Below are positions 1 through 8,290 of a stretch of 49,488 bases of DNA, in pieces (positions within the stretch are counted from its first letter, which is position 1; each line of letters opens with the position of its first letter). Under the pieces are notes generated by a model that saw nothing but the letters and a program-made list of their open reading frames with translations, did no database searches and was not told the DNA's origin. The position numbers were made by a program, and so were the translations under genes. The stretch is from Paenibacillus sp. 1_12 (GTDB lineage: Bacteria > Bacillota > Bacilli > Paenibacillales > NBRC-103111). The stretch spans positions 22,245 through 71,732 of the forward strand of contig NZ_FOTE01000024.1 of NCBI RefSeq assembly GCF_900114475.1, written 5' to 3'.

Positions 1-168
1 TCCACGAGTACTACCAGCACTTCGACAAGTACGACGAGTACGTCCACGAGTACTACCAGCACCTCAACGAGTACTACGGAAACAACGACGAGTACTACGA
101 GCACCTCAACGACGACTTCAATCACAACTACAAGTACTACAAGTACAGCGTCTACAACAACTACGGAC
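1..168 (+). repeat. Ser/Thr codon tandem repeat, 42-base period
   Basis: The stretch TCCACGAGTACTACCAGCAC occurs at 1 and nearly identically at 43, a 14-codon period, and the pattern degenerates to the right. It encodes only Ser and Thr apart from rare Glu and Ile. Such repeats change copy number by slippage and are probable O-glycosylation tracts. The array begins before the window, so its size is unknown. Confidence 0.75.
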
Positions 169-417
169 CGACAAGGCGTAATTAATTTGCTTCTTGCTTC
201 TATTGCGGCTGAAGAAACAGCCTTGGCTCTAATTCTGACTGCAGAAGGCGAGAAAATTCAATCAATCATTGGGACACTGCCTGGGCAAACGCTTAACAAT
301 CCTACCTTAACTGAATTGTTGGAAATAAACGCTAGTGTCAATAAAACAATTAACAATGTTATAAAAAAAGAAATGCTTCTTCTTTTTAAGCTGTGTGATG
401 TCATTAAGATTATTTGA
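1..417 (+). CDS. 3' end of a Ser/Thr-repeat surface/exosporium-like protein (5' end outside window)
   Basis: The frame is open from the first base, so only the C-terminal 138 residues are present. The first 55 or so residues are almost pure Ser and Thr with a 14-residue unit. The last 80 residues form a non-repetitive domain containing the segment IAAEETALALILTAEGEKIQ. I associate that kind of segment (ASIA-EE-AL...AEGEKIQ) with the C-terminal domains of collagen-like or other low-complexity surface and exosporium proteins of Bacillus and Paenibacillus. The family assignment rests on memory of that motif. No membrane anchor or sorting signal follows, which fits a spore-surface or assembly domain better than LPXTG anchoring. 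It is followed after 50 bases by a small gene on the same strand. Confidence 0.7.
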   Translation, partial: STSTTSTSTSTTSTSTSTTSTSTSTTETTTSTTSTSTTTSITTTSTTSTASTTTTDRQGVINLLLASIAAEETALALILTAEGEKIQSIIGTLPGQTLNNPTLTELLEINASVNKTINNVIKKEMLLLFKLCDVIKII

Positions 418-443
418 TTATCATTTGTGGGAGAGGCTCGTGT

Positions 444-465
444 CTTCTCCCCTTTAGAGGAGAAG
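444..465 (+). promoter_or_regulatory. Hairpin that sequesters the ribosome site of the 47-codon gene
   Basis: CTTCTCC (444-450) pairs perfectly with GGAGAAG (459-465) across an 8-base loop. The right arm contains the Shine-Dalgarno sequence of the GTG start at 468. No T tract follows, so this is not a standard terminator. Ribosomes finishing the upstream gene at 417 would be close enough to influence the fold. Translational coupling or temperature control is an inference. Confidence 0.4.
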
Positions 466-467
466 TA

Positions 468-611
468 GTGACTCTTACGTTAATAGGTTACGTTCGTTCA
501 GACGGTTGTGGAAAACTAAGTGGGAATCTGGCACGAATTCTGATAGGCATTGTTCGTCAAGAACAAACTTACATTCTTGAGAAAGTTGTTACTGCTGCAT
601 CCGTAACTTGA
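468..611 (+). CDS. Small protein of unknown function (47 aa), second gene after the Ser/Thr-repeat protein
   Basis: GTG start with AGAGGAG five bases upstream. An upstream TTG at 414 in the same frame lacks a ribosome site, so the shorter form is preferred. The product begins MTLTLIGYVRSDGCGKLSGN and ends in an amphipathic helix-like stretch (ARILIGIVRQEQTYILEKVV). I do not recognise the family. It lies 50 bases behind a spore-surface-like gene on the same strand, so a joint role in the spore coat or exosporium is possible but unproven. The ribosome site lies in a hairpin arm. Confidence 0.45.
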   Translation: MTLTLIGYVRSDGCGKLSGNLARILIGIVRQEQTYILEKVVTAASVT

Positions 612-657
612 GCAAAATATGCTTAATCAATAACGAAAATTAGCTTGTTAGCAGGAT

Positions 658-836
658 TTAGGACAAAGAAAGCACCTGAGTACTGAATTTCATTCCATCT
701 TGTAGAACAAGAACTTGATCGGACTCACCCTGATGCCAGATAATCCCTTTTAGTGTTCTCGTTTTTATAGCTTCCTTCATTCTGGCCTTGCTACCTCATA
801 TAAACCTGTTCCGGCTCCCTTTTGCCACTTCTTCAT
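658..836 (-). pseudogene. Remnant of a sialate O-acetylesterase-like (SASA, CE6-type) gene, frameshifted
   Basis: Two overlapping - strand frames join into one recognisable fragment. The first, from 836, reads MKKWQKGAGTGLYEVARPE and stops at 777. The second, in another frame around 789-658, reads RMKEAIKTRTLKGIIWHQGESDQ and then runs into an unrelated tail and a stop. In the SASA/SGNH esterase family, W-KG...YE..R...A....LKGI-WHQGE-D is the conserved central block, and the match continues across the frame change. The catalytic Ser block and the C-terminal His block are missing. It lies 10 bases past the stop of the MFS gene. This is a decayed fragment with no expected function. The esterase class often accompanies sialic-acid or acetylated-glycan use, which fits the locus 2.5 kb away. 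Confidence 0.6.
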
Positions 837-846
837 TCAGGAATGT

Positions 847-2160
847 TTAGTTCAATGAGATACCGTCTGATGCCACTACCTTTTGTTTTTTATGGGACCA
901 TATAACTACTGGTATAAGTAAAAGTGCGAGACCACCGCCAGCAAATGAGAGCGTTGTGTAACTGGAATGAGCTACAACCATGCCTGAAAGCGCTCCACCC
1001 GATGCTCCAGCTAAAGCAATTAACACATCAATCTTTCCTTGAGTTTTTGCTCGGGTCGCTGGTTCAGTCGCATCTACGATAAGAGCAGTCCCACTTATTA
1101 AGCCAAAGTTCCAGCCAAGACCCAACAATGCGAGAGCAATTATTAGAACCAACATGGAATCTGAAGGCGCCAAAGCTGCAACAATAGCAGCAGTCAGTAG
1201 AACTCCCCCAGAAGCAATCGACATAGCTGTGCGACCGATCTTGTCAATCAGTACACCTGTTATGAGGGAAGGGAAGTACATCGAGCCTACATGTATACCT
1301 ATTACTAATCCTACATCACCCAAACTATATCCGTGGTGCATCATATGAATGGGTGTCATTGTCATAATTGCGATCATCACGATTTGAGTTAAAATCATAA
1401 TTGTAGTGCCAACAATTAAACCCCTGTTGTTAATTTTTTGTAGATTCGTTGGCATGTCTTTTAGGGTGCTCTGACGTAATTGCACTTGGGTAATAGCTTT
1501 TGAGACAACGAGTGGGTCAGGGCGGAGGAAAATCAAAAATACCAACCCTGCAAGGATGAAAGCCACAGCTGATAATATGAAGGGTCCTGCTAGCGCCGGG
1601 ACACCGAGTGACATAGCAAATCGGCCCATAACATCTACCAAATTAGGAACAGCAACAGCACCGAAAGTAGTCGAAACCATTGCAATACTTACTGCTGTTG
1701 CCCTCTGTGTAGGCTTTGCTAAATCTGTCCCTGCATAACGTGCTTGTAAGTTAGTAGCTGTGCCTGCACCGTAGATAAAGAGAGATACAAACAGAAGTAC
1801 TATACTATGACTTACTGCCGCCAATACTACCCCTATTGCACCGATGCCTCCTGCCAAGAATCCCGATGCAAGCCCCAATCGGCGCCCGGAACGCTGTGAA
1901 AGACTACCAACGAGCAGCGCCGCCATAGCAGATCCAAGAGTGAATAACGCGGCAGGAACACCCGCAAAACTTTCCGTTCCCAACATATCCTGAGCAAGGA
2001 GTGCTCCGACTGTGACGCCTGCAGCAAGTCCTGCACCACCAAAAATTTGTGATATAACTACAATGAGTAAGGAACGCTTATACAACTTTCTCTGCATATC
2101 AGGGGATTCGACGTATCCTTGGATAAGACTGTCTGTTTTACTATGGGGTTCATGCGTCAT
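847..2160 (-). CDS. Major facilitator superfamily transporter (12 TM, drug/metabolite exporter-like)
   Basis: The 437-residue product has about twelve hydrophobic segments starting near residue 30. The loop after TM2 carries an MFS motif A, GSLSQRSGRRLG, and the second half opens with a similar loop, GVLIDKIGRTA. Its length is normal for the family. The ATG at 2160 follows GAAAGGTGG by nine bases and overlaps the end of the broken DsrE gene by 11 bases. The gene order ArsR-rhodanese, DsrE, MFS suggests export or uptake linked to a sulfur, thiol or metalloid stress sensed by the regulator. The substrate cannot be read from the sequence. Confidence 0.85.
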   Translation of the reverse strand: MTHEPHSKTDSLIQGYVESPDMQRKLYKRSLLIVVISQIFGGAGLAAGVTVGALLAQDMLGTESFAGVPAALFTLGSAMAALLVGSLSQRSGRRLGLASGFLAGGIGAIGVVLAAVSHSIVLLFVSLFIYGAGTATNLQARYAGTDLAKPTQRATAVSIAMVSTTFGAVAVPNLVDVMGRFAMSLGVPALAGPFILSAVAFILAGLVFLIFLRPDPLVVSKAITQVQLRQSTLKDMPTNLQKINNRGLIVGTTIMILTQIVMIAIMTMTPIHMMHHGYSLGDVGLVIGIHVGSMYFPSLITGVLIDKIGRTAMSIASGGVLLTAAIVAALAPSDSMLVLIIALALLGLGWNFGLISGTALIVDATEPATRAKTQGKIDVLIALAGASGGALSGMVVAHSSYTTLSFAGGGLALLLIPVVIWSHKKQKVVASDGISLN

Positions 2161-2385
2161 CGCTTAGAACCACCTTTCTGTTTGTATATAATGACTCCTT
2201 TAAAAAGTCAGCACTTTGTCGCTCTTCATACACATTAAACTTTTGATCACGTATTCTTTCGCATTCTACGGCATCTCCAATTAGGAATAATTTTACAGAG
2301 TGCTGCCGTTTTAGCGAAGTATTGGCGAAACAACAGGCATTCCATGCTTTTTCAGGTTTGTTTTTAAAATGATACCAATTTTCAT
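2150..2385 (-). pseudogene. DsrE/DsrF-like sulfur-relay family gene, frameshifted and shortened
   Basis: An AAGGAGATG ribosome site inside the end of the regulator gene precedes ATG 2385. The frame reads MKIGIILKTN and then runs out of frame. Shifting frame at that point gives PEKAWNACCFANTSLKRQHS, then VKLFLIGDAVECERI, and continues to a stop at 2150 inside the MFS start. The DsrE family typically begins M-KIGIIL-TNEPEKAWNA...VK-FL-GDAVE, so a few bases (about one codon plus a frame change) are lost near 2355. The C-terminal half with the usual Cys motif is also missing. The gene looks inactivated. Alternatively it could be one assembly error, but the missing C-terminus argues for real decay. 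Confidence 0.65.
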
Positions 2386-2386
2386 A

Positions 2387-3067
2387 CTAAGCATCTCCTT
2401 GAAGTGGAAAATTAGAATGTTCTACATAATGTTTCCATTCATGTACACCTTCTTCCAAACGAGAGGCTTTTATGCCTTTGCTTTTCATAATTTCAACCGC
2501 TTGTGCAGACATTAGACAATATGGACCTCGGCAATATGCCACAATTTCCTTATTGACCGGTAAAGACGCTAGATGGTTCTCTAGTTCCTCAATTGGTATA
2601 GAAATAGCACCTGGGATATGGCCCATTTCATATTCATCCTCTGGTCGCACATCTAACAACAAAACTTCTCCTTTTTCCATCCGCTCCATAAGCTCATCCA
2701 AAGCTATGGGTTCCATACTCACGTGATGTTGCAAAATTTCTGACTTAAGCCGCTGAATCTCCACTAATTGCTTTTCACTAAGACGATGTAAGGACACCAT
2801 AAAATCAGCGACACATAATTCAGCAATTTCATAAATCACATAGTTACCCTTTTTAGTGAATCGAACCAATCGTGATTCATGCAAAGTTTGTAAATGCTGC
2901 GATACGTTTGCAACACTCATTCCGGTAATTTTAGCAAGTTGATCCACAGATTTGGGGCCTTGAGCAAGTAAGTCAATTAGCTCCAAACGTTTAGGACTAG
3001 ACAAGCACTTACCAATGCGAGCAAACTCCTGATAAAGTTGATTCTTCCATTTTCGCTCTAAGTTCAC
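2387..3067 (-). CDS. ArsR/SmtB-type repressor fused to a rhodanese domain
   Basis: 226 residues. Residues 1-95 form an ArsR winged helix: SPKRLELIDLLAQGPKSVDQ, then the recognition helix MSVANVSQHLQTLHESRLV. From about 115 comes a rhodanese domain with the entry motif LLLDVRPEDEYEMGHIPGA and the active-site loop CRGPYCLMS, whose first Cys would carry a persulfide. The fusion is known in Bacillales as a thiol or persulfide-responsive repressor. GTG 3067 is chosen because GAGGTG sits seven bases upstream. It is the first gene of an operon with the DsrE remnant and the MFS transporter. A palindrome at its transcription start suggests autoregulation. Confidence 0.88.
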   Translation of the reverse strand: MNLERKWKNQLYQEFARIGKCLSSPKRLELIDLLAQGPKSVDQLAKITGMSVANVSQHLQTLHESRLVRFTKKGNYVIYEIAELCVADFMVSLHRLSEKQLVEIQRLKSEILQHHVSMEPIALDELMERMEKGEVLLLDVRPEDEYEMGHIPGAISIPIEELENHLASLPVNKEIVAYCRGPYCLMSAQAVEIMKSKGIKASRLEEGVHEWKHYVEHSNFPLQGDA

Positions 3068-3082
3068 AAGAAAACACCTCAA

Positions 3083-3139
3083 CTATTCAATTTATTTCTT
3101 GAATAGATATAGAATAAACTTACCAATGCTTAGTGTCAA
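3083..3139 (-). promoter_or_regulatory. Promoter and ArsR operator of the regulator-DsrE-MFS operon
   Basis: On the - strand TTGACA (3134-3139) and TATTCT (3111-3116) are separated by 17 bases. Just downstream, where transcription should start, lies the inverted repeat CTATTCAA (3083-3090) / TTGAATAG (3099-3106). ArsR-family proteins bind AT-rich inverted repeats of this kind over or just after the -10 box, so the fused repressor upstream of the operon is the likely ligand. Confidence 0.65.
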
Positions 3140-3191
3140 GGAAGATCATTCAAATTCCCTTATGGATTTCAATGACCTACAATTTATTTAC

Positions 3192-3223
3192 AAAAAAAAA
3201 GCCATCGAGAATTTCTCGACAGC
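3192..3223 (-). terminator. Rho-independent terminator of the carbohydrate operon
   Basis: On the - strand GCTGTCGAGA pairs with TCTCGATGGC (two G-U pairs, AAT loop) and is followed directly by nine T. It lies 160 bases past the stop of the last sialidase-like gene at 3382. Nothing else coding is seen between the two. Confidence 0.75.
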
Positions 3224-3381
3224 ATTGGCATCATTGACCACATCACATCTTGAAATTGACTGGCACATTTTCATTAGCACTTGCTTCCAGTCCAGATTGG
3301 TGAAGAAGGACTACGTACCGAGTATAGTTGTTCTATCTCTGAGGGGTCTGTTTTCGCAGCGCCTCTTTGCTGTCATGATGT

Positions 3382-4464
3382 TTAGTTCATCTTATCTAAT
3401 GAATTCTTACTATTCTCGCGAACCCAGTCCTCGTCCACACGCACATACCGCAAGCCTTTACGCAAATAAGTATAGGTCACATGGAGCTTACCGTCGCGGG
3501 TTTGAATGATGGATGGATATGAATAGCCGATTTCGTTCTCCTTATATTCGTCGTCAGCTTCCTGGATATTCACGGTATAAGGCCATGTCTTCCCTTCGTC
3601 CTCTGAAATGGATAAGGTCAGCGGCGTCCGTAAGGCTTTGCGGTTTACTTGGCCATTTTTGTTTACCATACGATACTGGCCTCTTTCAAGACTGGCATCA
3701 TTGTAAATCAAAGCAAGGTGACCGTTCTCCAGCTTGACGAACTGAGTAGAGGAGTTGTTGTTCGGAAGCTCGCTCGGCTGCGGCTCCATCCAGGTGCGGC
3801 CCTGGTCAGTCGAGACGCTCGTATAAATCCGATCCGCAAGTCGGCTGCGGAACATGGCTAACAAGCTGCCGTCGCTCAGCTCGACAACGTTCATTTGTAC
3901 CCCTTTATCACTGGCGGGAACGGCATGATCAGTCCAAGTAAGACCTTCATCGTCGGACAATTTGACTGCGCTGTGTTCCCCGTTGTCCTTACAGTAATAT
4001 ACCGGAAGCACCCAGATACCCGCGCTTGTTATCACGATAGGATGCCTAAAGAATATACCTTTTTCGTCAAACCAGATTTCCGGCTCCCCCCAGGTGATTC
4101 CCCTATCCTCGGAAATGCGGCGCACCGCTCGTGAGGTTTGTTGATTATGCGGCTCGTTCGATGTATGCATCAGCCACACCTGACCGTTGGGGGCCTGGAA
4201 CAAAACCGGATTTTGCTCTGATCGTTCCGGATCATGGGACAACTCGATCGGTATGCTCCACTCCGAGCCACCAAGCGGCAGCCTCGACATAACAATATTG
4301 GTGTCCGGATTTCCTTCCCCGCTGCCGGAGAACCACACGCACAGCAGGTCTCCGTTATCGAGCTCCAGCAAATTAGCAGCGTGGCTCGTTTCGTAAAGAT
4401 TAGGAAGATAGGCATCCTTCCTACCAGGTGCTGTAGTCTCAATCTTGCCGTTAAAGCGTTCCAT
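3382..4464 (-). CDS. Sialidase-like beta-propeller protein (BNR_2), paralogue 3, last gene of the operon
   Basis: 360 residues with no signal peptide, so probably cytoplasmic. Four Asp-box blade motifs are visible: SEDRGITWGEP, SDDEGLTWTDH, STDQGRTWMEP and SEDEGKTWPYT. Late in the protein are MFRSRLADRIY and YSYPSIIQTRDGKLHVTY, which resemble the Arg-bearing and Tyr-bearing blocks of GH33-type sialidases. The usual N-terminal FRIP arginine block is replaced by SHAANLLEL. It is clearly related to the first-position paralogue at 14225-15379 (both have NGDLL-VWF, NIVMSRL or EIVMSRL, and SEQNPVLF). ATG 4464 follows GAGG by eight bases, and a GTG at 4473 in frame lacks spacing. The glycosidic bond it cuts is unknown. 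Catalysis is inferred. Confidence 0.8.
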   Translation of the reverse strand: MERFNGKIETTAPGRKDAYLPNLYETSHAANLLELDNGDLLCVWFSGSGEGNPDTNIVMSRLPLGGSEWSIPIELSHDPERSEQNPVLFQAPNGQVWLMHTSNEPHNQQTSRAVRRISEDRGITWGEPEIWFDEKGIFFRHPIVITSAGIWVLPVYYCKDNGEHSAVKLSDDEGLTWTDHAVPASDKGVQMNVVELSDGSLLAMFRSRLADRIYTSVSTDQGRTWMEPQPSELPNNNSSTQFVKLENGHLALIYNDASLERGQYRMVNKNGQVNRKALRTPLTLSISEDEGKTWPYTVNIQEADDEYKENEIGYSYPSIIQTRDGKLHVTYTYLRKGLRYVRVDEDWVRENSKNSLDKMN

Positions 4465-4498
4465 ATCGGTCACCTCATCTTCTATAAGTTTGGACTCT

Positions 4499-6010
4499 TT
4501 ATTTTTGCCCTGCCTTGGCGTATGCCGCTTTATATTCTTCCATCATTTTGTCGCCGCCGTTCTTTTTCCACTTTTCCACTTCCGCTTGCCATCCCGCTTC
4601 ATCTATTTTGCCCATAATGAATTTGGTCTGAGCATCCATAATTTGAATCTCCAGTTCTTTTCCTCGTTCCGTGTAAGTAGAAGACAATAAAGTCAGTGCT
4701 GGGTTAGCCACCACATATTTTTCGTTTTCCTTGGACACCTGCTGATTTTTGACACTTAAAGGCTCATCCTTTGTAGGCTTCACATTATATCCTTCACGAT
4801 ACGGTAGGTTATCCCGGTATGGCTTAACTTCCTTCTGGTTCGCTTCGCGGTCCAAAGGCTCCGTATATTCCCCTTTATCTACAAAATGCCGCCCTTCGAT
4901 TCCACGCATCAAAAGTGTCGCCATAGGCGGGTCCATCAGCTTATCGACAAAGGAAAGCACCTGCTTCAGTTCGGCTTCGGTTTTGATTGATGTTTTGGAA
5001 AAAGCCAGAAATCCATTATTTCCGCTTTCCCCCGGAACATGTATCCCGTTTGGCCCTTGTAATGGAGCGGCATCGACTACGGCGGTCGGCACACTTTTCA
5101 CAAGCAGGTCCTGCCAGTTTTGGGCGTTCCCTCCTGAAAATTTAATCCCCGCGCGTCCGGCGTTATAGATCTTCTCTGTTTCGGTCGGGTCCAGCACCGT
5201 AAAGTCCTGATTGATCAGCTTATCCGCGTACATCCGCTTCACCATCTTCATTGCGTCCATAAATTGAGGGGTCATAAATTCGGGCGTGAAGCTGCCATTC
5301 TCGACTTTCCATTTGTTCGGTCCGCCGATGCTGACAGAAAACCGAGTGAGCATGGATTCCGCGCCTTCATTATATTTTTTATCGAAAATCATGCCGTAGG
5401 TGTCGTCTTTGCCGTTTTTGTCTGGATCTTTGGTCGTGAACGCCTTGGCGAGATTATACCAATCATCCATGGTTTTGGGAAGCGGCAGCCCGAGCGCATC
5501 CGTCCAGTCTTTACGGTAGTGAATGACAGCACGACCCAAATCGCGGAACAGCGGAATCCCGTAGACTTTGCCTTCGACAGCAATATTATCGTAATGCTGC
5601 TTATTTTGAGCCGATAAGTTTTTGTAATCTTTCAAGTACGGTCCAATCTCCCAAAAAATGCCCGATTGGATCGTACTAATAATCGTAGGCACATATTTTA
5701 CCCTGACGATCTTAGGCAGTTCGCCAGCCGCCAGCATGACATTGATTTTGTCGTCATAGGCGGAGCCTGGAATCCATTGAATCATCACATTGGAATTGGT
5801 GTACTTCTCAATGGCGGTTATGATATCGTTGCCTTTGGCTGGAACCTCCCCCACCTGAGAAAGAACGATCGAAATATCGGCAGGATTGCCCGTGTTCGCA
5901 CTGCTATCGGAGGCAGCGGGCTGTTTGGCAGCCTCTCCCCCGCATCCGGCTAATGCTCCAGTTAGCACGACCACTGCGCTAAATGAAGTCAATGCTTTTA
6001 GTTTATTCAT
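4499..6010 (-). CDS. Extracellular sugar-binding lipoprotein of an ABC importer (second copy in operon)
   Basis: 503 residues with a lipoprotein signal: MNKLKALTSF, a hydrophobic stretch, and lipobox LAGC at about residue 20-23, followed by an Ala/Ser-rich linker. The body resembles the large family-1 solute-binding proteins of Paenibacillus (LplA/LipO-like), with segments such as WYNLAKAFTTKDPDKNGKDD and ending KKNGGDKMMEEYKAAYAKAG. A strong AGGAGG lies eight bases before the ATG. It is the second binding protein in this operon. No permease genes adjoin it, so it probably shares the two permeases at 10634-12475 and supplies a second ligand specificity. Confidence 0.85.
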   Translation of the reverse strand: MNKLKALTSFSAVVVLTGALAGCGGEAAKQPAASDSSANTGNPADISIVLSQVGEVPAKGNDIITAIEKYTNSNVMIQWIPGSAYDDKINVMLAAGELPKIVRVKYVPTIISTIQSGIFWEIGPYLKDYKNLSAQNKQHYDNIAVEGKVYGIPLFRDLGRAVIHYRKDWTDALGLPLPKTMDDWYNLAKAFTTKDPDKNGKDDTYGMIFDKKYNEGAESMLTRFSVSIGGPNKWKVENGSFTPEFMTPQFMDAMKMVKRMYADKLINQDFTVLDPTETEKIYNAGRAGIKFSGGNAQNWQDLLVKSVPTAVVDAAPLQGPNGIHVPGESGNNGFLAFSKTSIKTEAELKQVLSFVDKLMDPPMATLLMRGIEGRHFVDKGEYTEPLDREANQKEVKPYRDNLPYREGYNVKPTKDEPLSVKNQQVSKENEKYVVANPALTLLSSTYTERGKELEIQIMDAQTKFIMGKIDEAGWQAEVEKWKKNGGDKMMEEYKAAYAKAGQK

Positions 6011-6066
6011 CTGCGTTATCCTCCTAAATTTATTTTTACTATGATATAAGTCGAATTATTGATCAA

Positions 6067-8238
6067 CTATAACTGTGGGTGGTTCAAGTAGTAAACCATT
6101 CTTGACAGACGTTCGCTTTCCAAAGCAAGCTGTCCATCGACATAAAGACGATATCCAACCGCAATATCTGTATTCGCGCCATCTCCCCGGTTATAAGTGA
6201 TAGTCAATTCATATCCAGCTGCATAAATACGGTCCAAGCGGAAATAGGACAATCCAATATCAATGGGGTCCAGCACAAACTGGTTTTCCTCGACGTTCAG
6301 ACCGGCAATATGCTTGATCGTCAGATCGATATAATACGAATGGTTGTAGTCGACTTCGTCGCTCAGCGGCTCTCCGCTTTGGCTGCTATAATGCTCCACT
6401 AAATAAGGATCTGTTACATCACGATTTCTGAAATGCAGCAGGGAATACTCGCGGAACAGAAGGCCGAAATCACTATCCCACCTATGTTCGTTCTTTTTGC
6501 TCTCCAAAGCCATGGCATCCAGCACGATACTGTTCGTGTAAGGCCATGTCGGCCCGTCCCAGACACAGCCGTTTCGTCCTTTAAAAAAATTGCCCTGCCA
6601 GCTGCCCTCCGACTGGTATACAGGGCAATCGGCGGATACGGATGGAAACGGACTCGGCGTCCTAAACTCCTTTTCATTAAGCGCATGAAGTACCCCTTCG
6701 GTATGGCCTTCATCCGTCAACTGGGCCCAGTAAGGATAAAATCCCACCACATTTTTTACCCATGCTTTATCGTCTGTCAGATGATGAAGATCATAGAAAA
6801 ACTGTGTTTCCTTATCCCACATTTTGTCGAGAATATCCTGTTGAATCTGCTCTGCCTGCTTTTTCAAACCTTCCGCATCCGGATCTCCCACCATTTGACA
6901 CAGTCGTGCCACGCCAACGCAGTTCAAATAATGATAAACGGAACGATCCACTCTTTTCAGAGGGGTGAACGTCGTCGGGTCTTTGCAGTTCTTTGGAAAA
7001 TCATGAAAATACCAATAGCTCGGCTGATATTCCTTGCCCGTTCGGTTATGCGTATATTCGATCAGTAAGGCGTCGGTCGGACTACCTAACTTGGCAGATT
7101 CACCCCTAATTTGCTCCTTAAGAGAAGGCAGCATCTCCTTAAGCATTTCTGCATCGCGATGAACCAAATAATCCTGATAAGCTGCCCACCCCATAAAATT
7201 AGCGTAAGAATGAAGCGTACTGTTAACAAACAGGCACTTGTAAAAGCCCTCCTCATCCTGGCTCGCTTTCATGCTGCGCATCGCACCCCGGGAATAAACG
7301 GGATCCCTGTACCAGCGGGCTTCAAGCATATGCATGGGAACGGTTAGCGGGATCATTTTGCTGAATTCCCAGCCTTTTGGATCGAGTGGAGTTTTGCTCA
7401 TTTTATGGGATCGACCTTCATAGAAAAGCGGATGCTGCAGATGGCCGTATTTGGGTTCGGCCAATGTATGGCGCATGATAAACCAGCGGTACAACCAAGT
7501 GTTATCGAGCAGAGGTTCGCTGCTCACAAAGGTCGGAGCATGATCGAACCAGCCTTGGTAGGTCTTCACCTGCGCGGTAAGCAGCTCTTCGCCGCTCATG
7601 GCCGGGTTGATCACTTTCTCAAGCCGCTGCTCCAGGACAGCGGGTTCTTCCGTCTCGAGCAGGCCGAGCGCCACCGCGGTAATCAGTTCAGCTGATTCAC
7701 CCGGCTTCAGCGCCAGTCCTGTGAACAGCTCGGGTCGGTTGGTGCGAAGCGCAGCCTGCAGCGTGAACTCGTATCGCGGTACTTTATAGTGTCCAACCAG
7801 ACCCGCATGCTGCGGCTTGCCTTGAAACAACAGCGGCTCCGCAACGAGCCGCAGCACGATGTCCTTGTCGCCTGTATTCGTCCAGGTCTGGAATGAAACG
7901 GCGCAGTCCTCCCATGTTATGTATTTCATTTCTTTGAGCCCTACTGTCCCGTTGGTATGCTGCATGGATAAATGGCTTGGAAACCAATCGATCTTAGACG
8001 GCTCATAGCTTGTTACGGCATCGCATTCAACCGTAAACAAAGAGGGAATGTTCAGTTTATGAATAAAATCAATGGCTCCGGCAAAGCCGGGCTGTGGCCA
8101 GAGAAAGTCGGCCCACAGCCGGGCCCCCGTAGGGCCAAGCAAGCATGATTTCGGCAGCGTCCGCAGGCTGCGTTTGCCGCCTCCCAGCGCTTGATCGATT
8201 TCTGTTTGCGCTATTGGGCTACTCATGATTTGCCTCAT
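6067..8238 (-). CDS. (alpha/alpha)6-barrel glycoside hydrolase, MGH1/GH63-like
   Basis: 723 residues without a signal peptide. The N-terminal 200 residues are beta-rich and the rest looks like an all-helical toroid. Conserved-looking blocks are GFYPYWAQLTDEGHTEGVL (about 510), GCVWDGPTWPYTNSIVLDAM (about 565) and VEHYSSQSGEPL (about 625). The W-GP-WP-TN and E-Y-G-P pattern is shared by GH37/GH63/MGH1-type glucosidases, which use an acidic pair near these motifs. It is probably cytoplasmic and acts on imported oligosaccharide. The substrate cannot be assigned. The ATG at 8238 follows GGGAGG. A later Met (MSSPIAQ) is possible but lacks a better ribosome site. Confidence 0.75.
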   Translation of the reverse strand: MRQIMSSPIAQTEIDQALGGGKRSLRTLPKSCLLGPTGARLWADFLWPQPGFAGAIDFIHKLNIPSLFTVECDAVTSYEPSKIDWFPSHLSMQHTNGTVGLKEMKYITWEDCAVSFQTWTNTGDKDIVLRLVAEPLLFQGKPQHAGLVGHYKVPRYEFTLQAALRTNRPELFTGLALKPGESAELITAVALGLLETEEPAVLEQRLEKVINPAMSGEELLTAQVKTYQGWFDHAPTFVSSEPLLDNTWLYRWFIMRHTLAEPKYGHLQHPLFYEGRSHKMSKTPLDPKGWEFSKMIPLTVPMHMLEARWYRDPVYSRGAMRSMKASQDEEGFYKCLFVNSTLHSYANFMGWAAYQDYLVHRDAEMLKEMLPSLKEQIRGESAKLGSPTDALLIEYTHNRTGKEYQPSYWYFHDFPKNCKDPTTFTPLKRVDRSVYHYLNCVGVARLCQMVGDPDAEGLKKQAEQIQQDILDKMWDKETQFFYDLHHLTDDKAWVKNVVGFYPYWAQLTDEGHTEGVLHALNEKEFRTPSPFPSVSADCPVYQSEGSWQGNFFKGRNGCVWDGPTWPYTNSIVLDAMALESKKNEHRWDSDFGLLFREYSLLHFRNRDVTDPYLVEHYSSQSGEPLSDEVDYNHSYYIDLTIKHIAGLNVEENQFVLDPIDIGLSYFRLDRIYAAGYELTITYNRGDGANTDIAVGYRLYVDGQLALESERLSRMVYYLNHPQL

Positions 8239-8290
8239 CAGGTCAAGCCTCCCTTATAAGTTGCAGATTCGCCATGCGATGATATGCAGA

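Noticed and set aside
1-168. CRISPR array or tandem DNA element
   Set aside because: The period is 14 codons of Ser/Thr in an open frame without unique spacers, so it is a protein repeat.
3099-3509. 136-codon + strand frame
   Set aside because: It starts in the ArsR operator, crosses a terminator and ends antisense to the sialidase-like gene.
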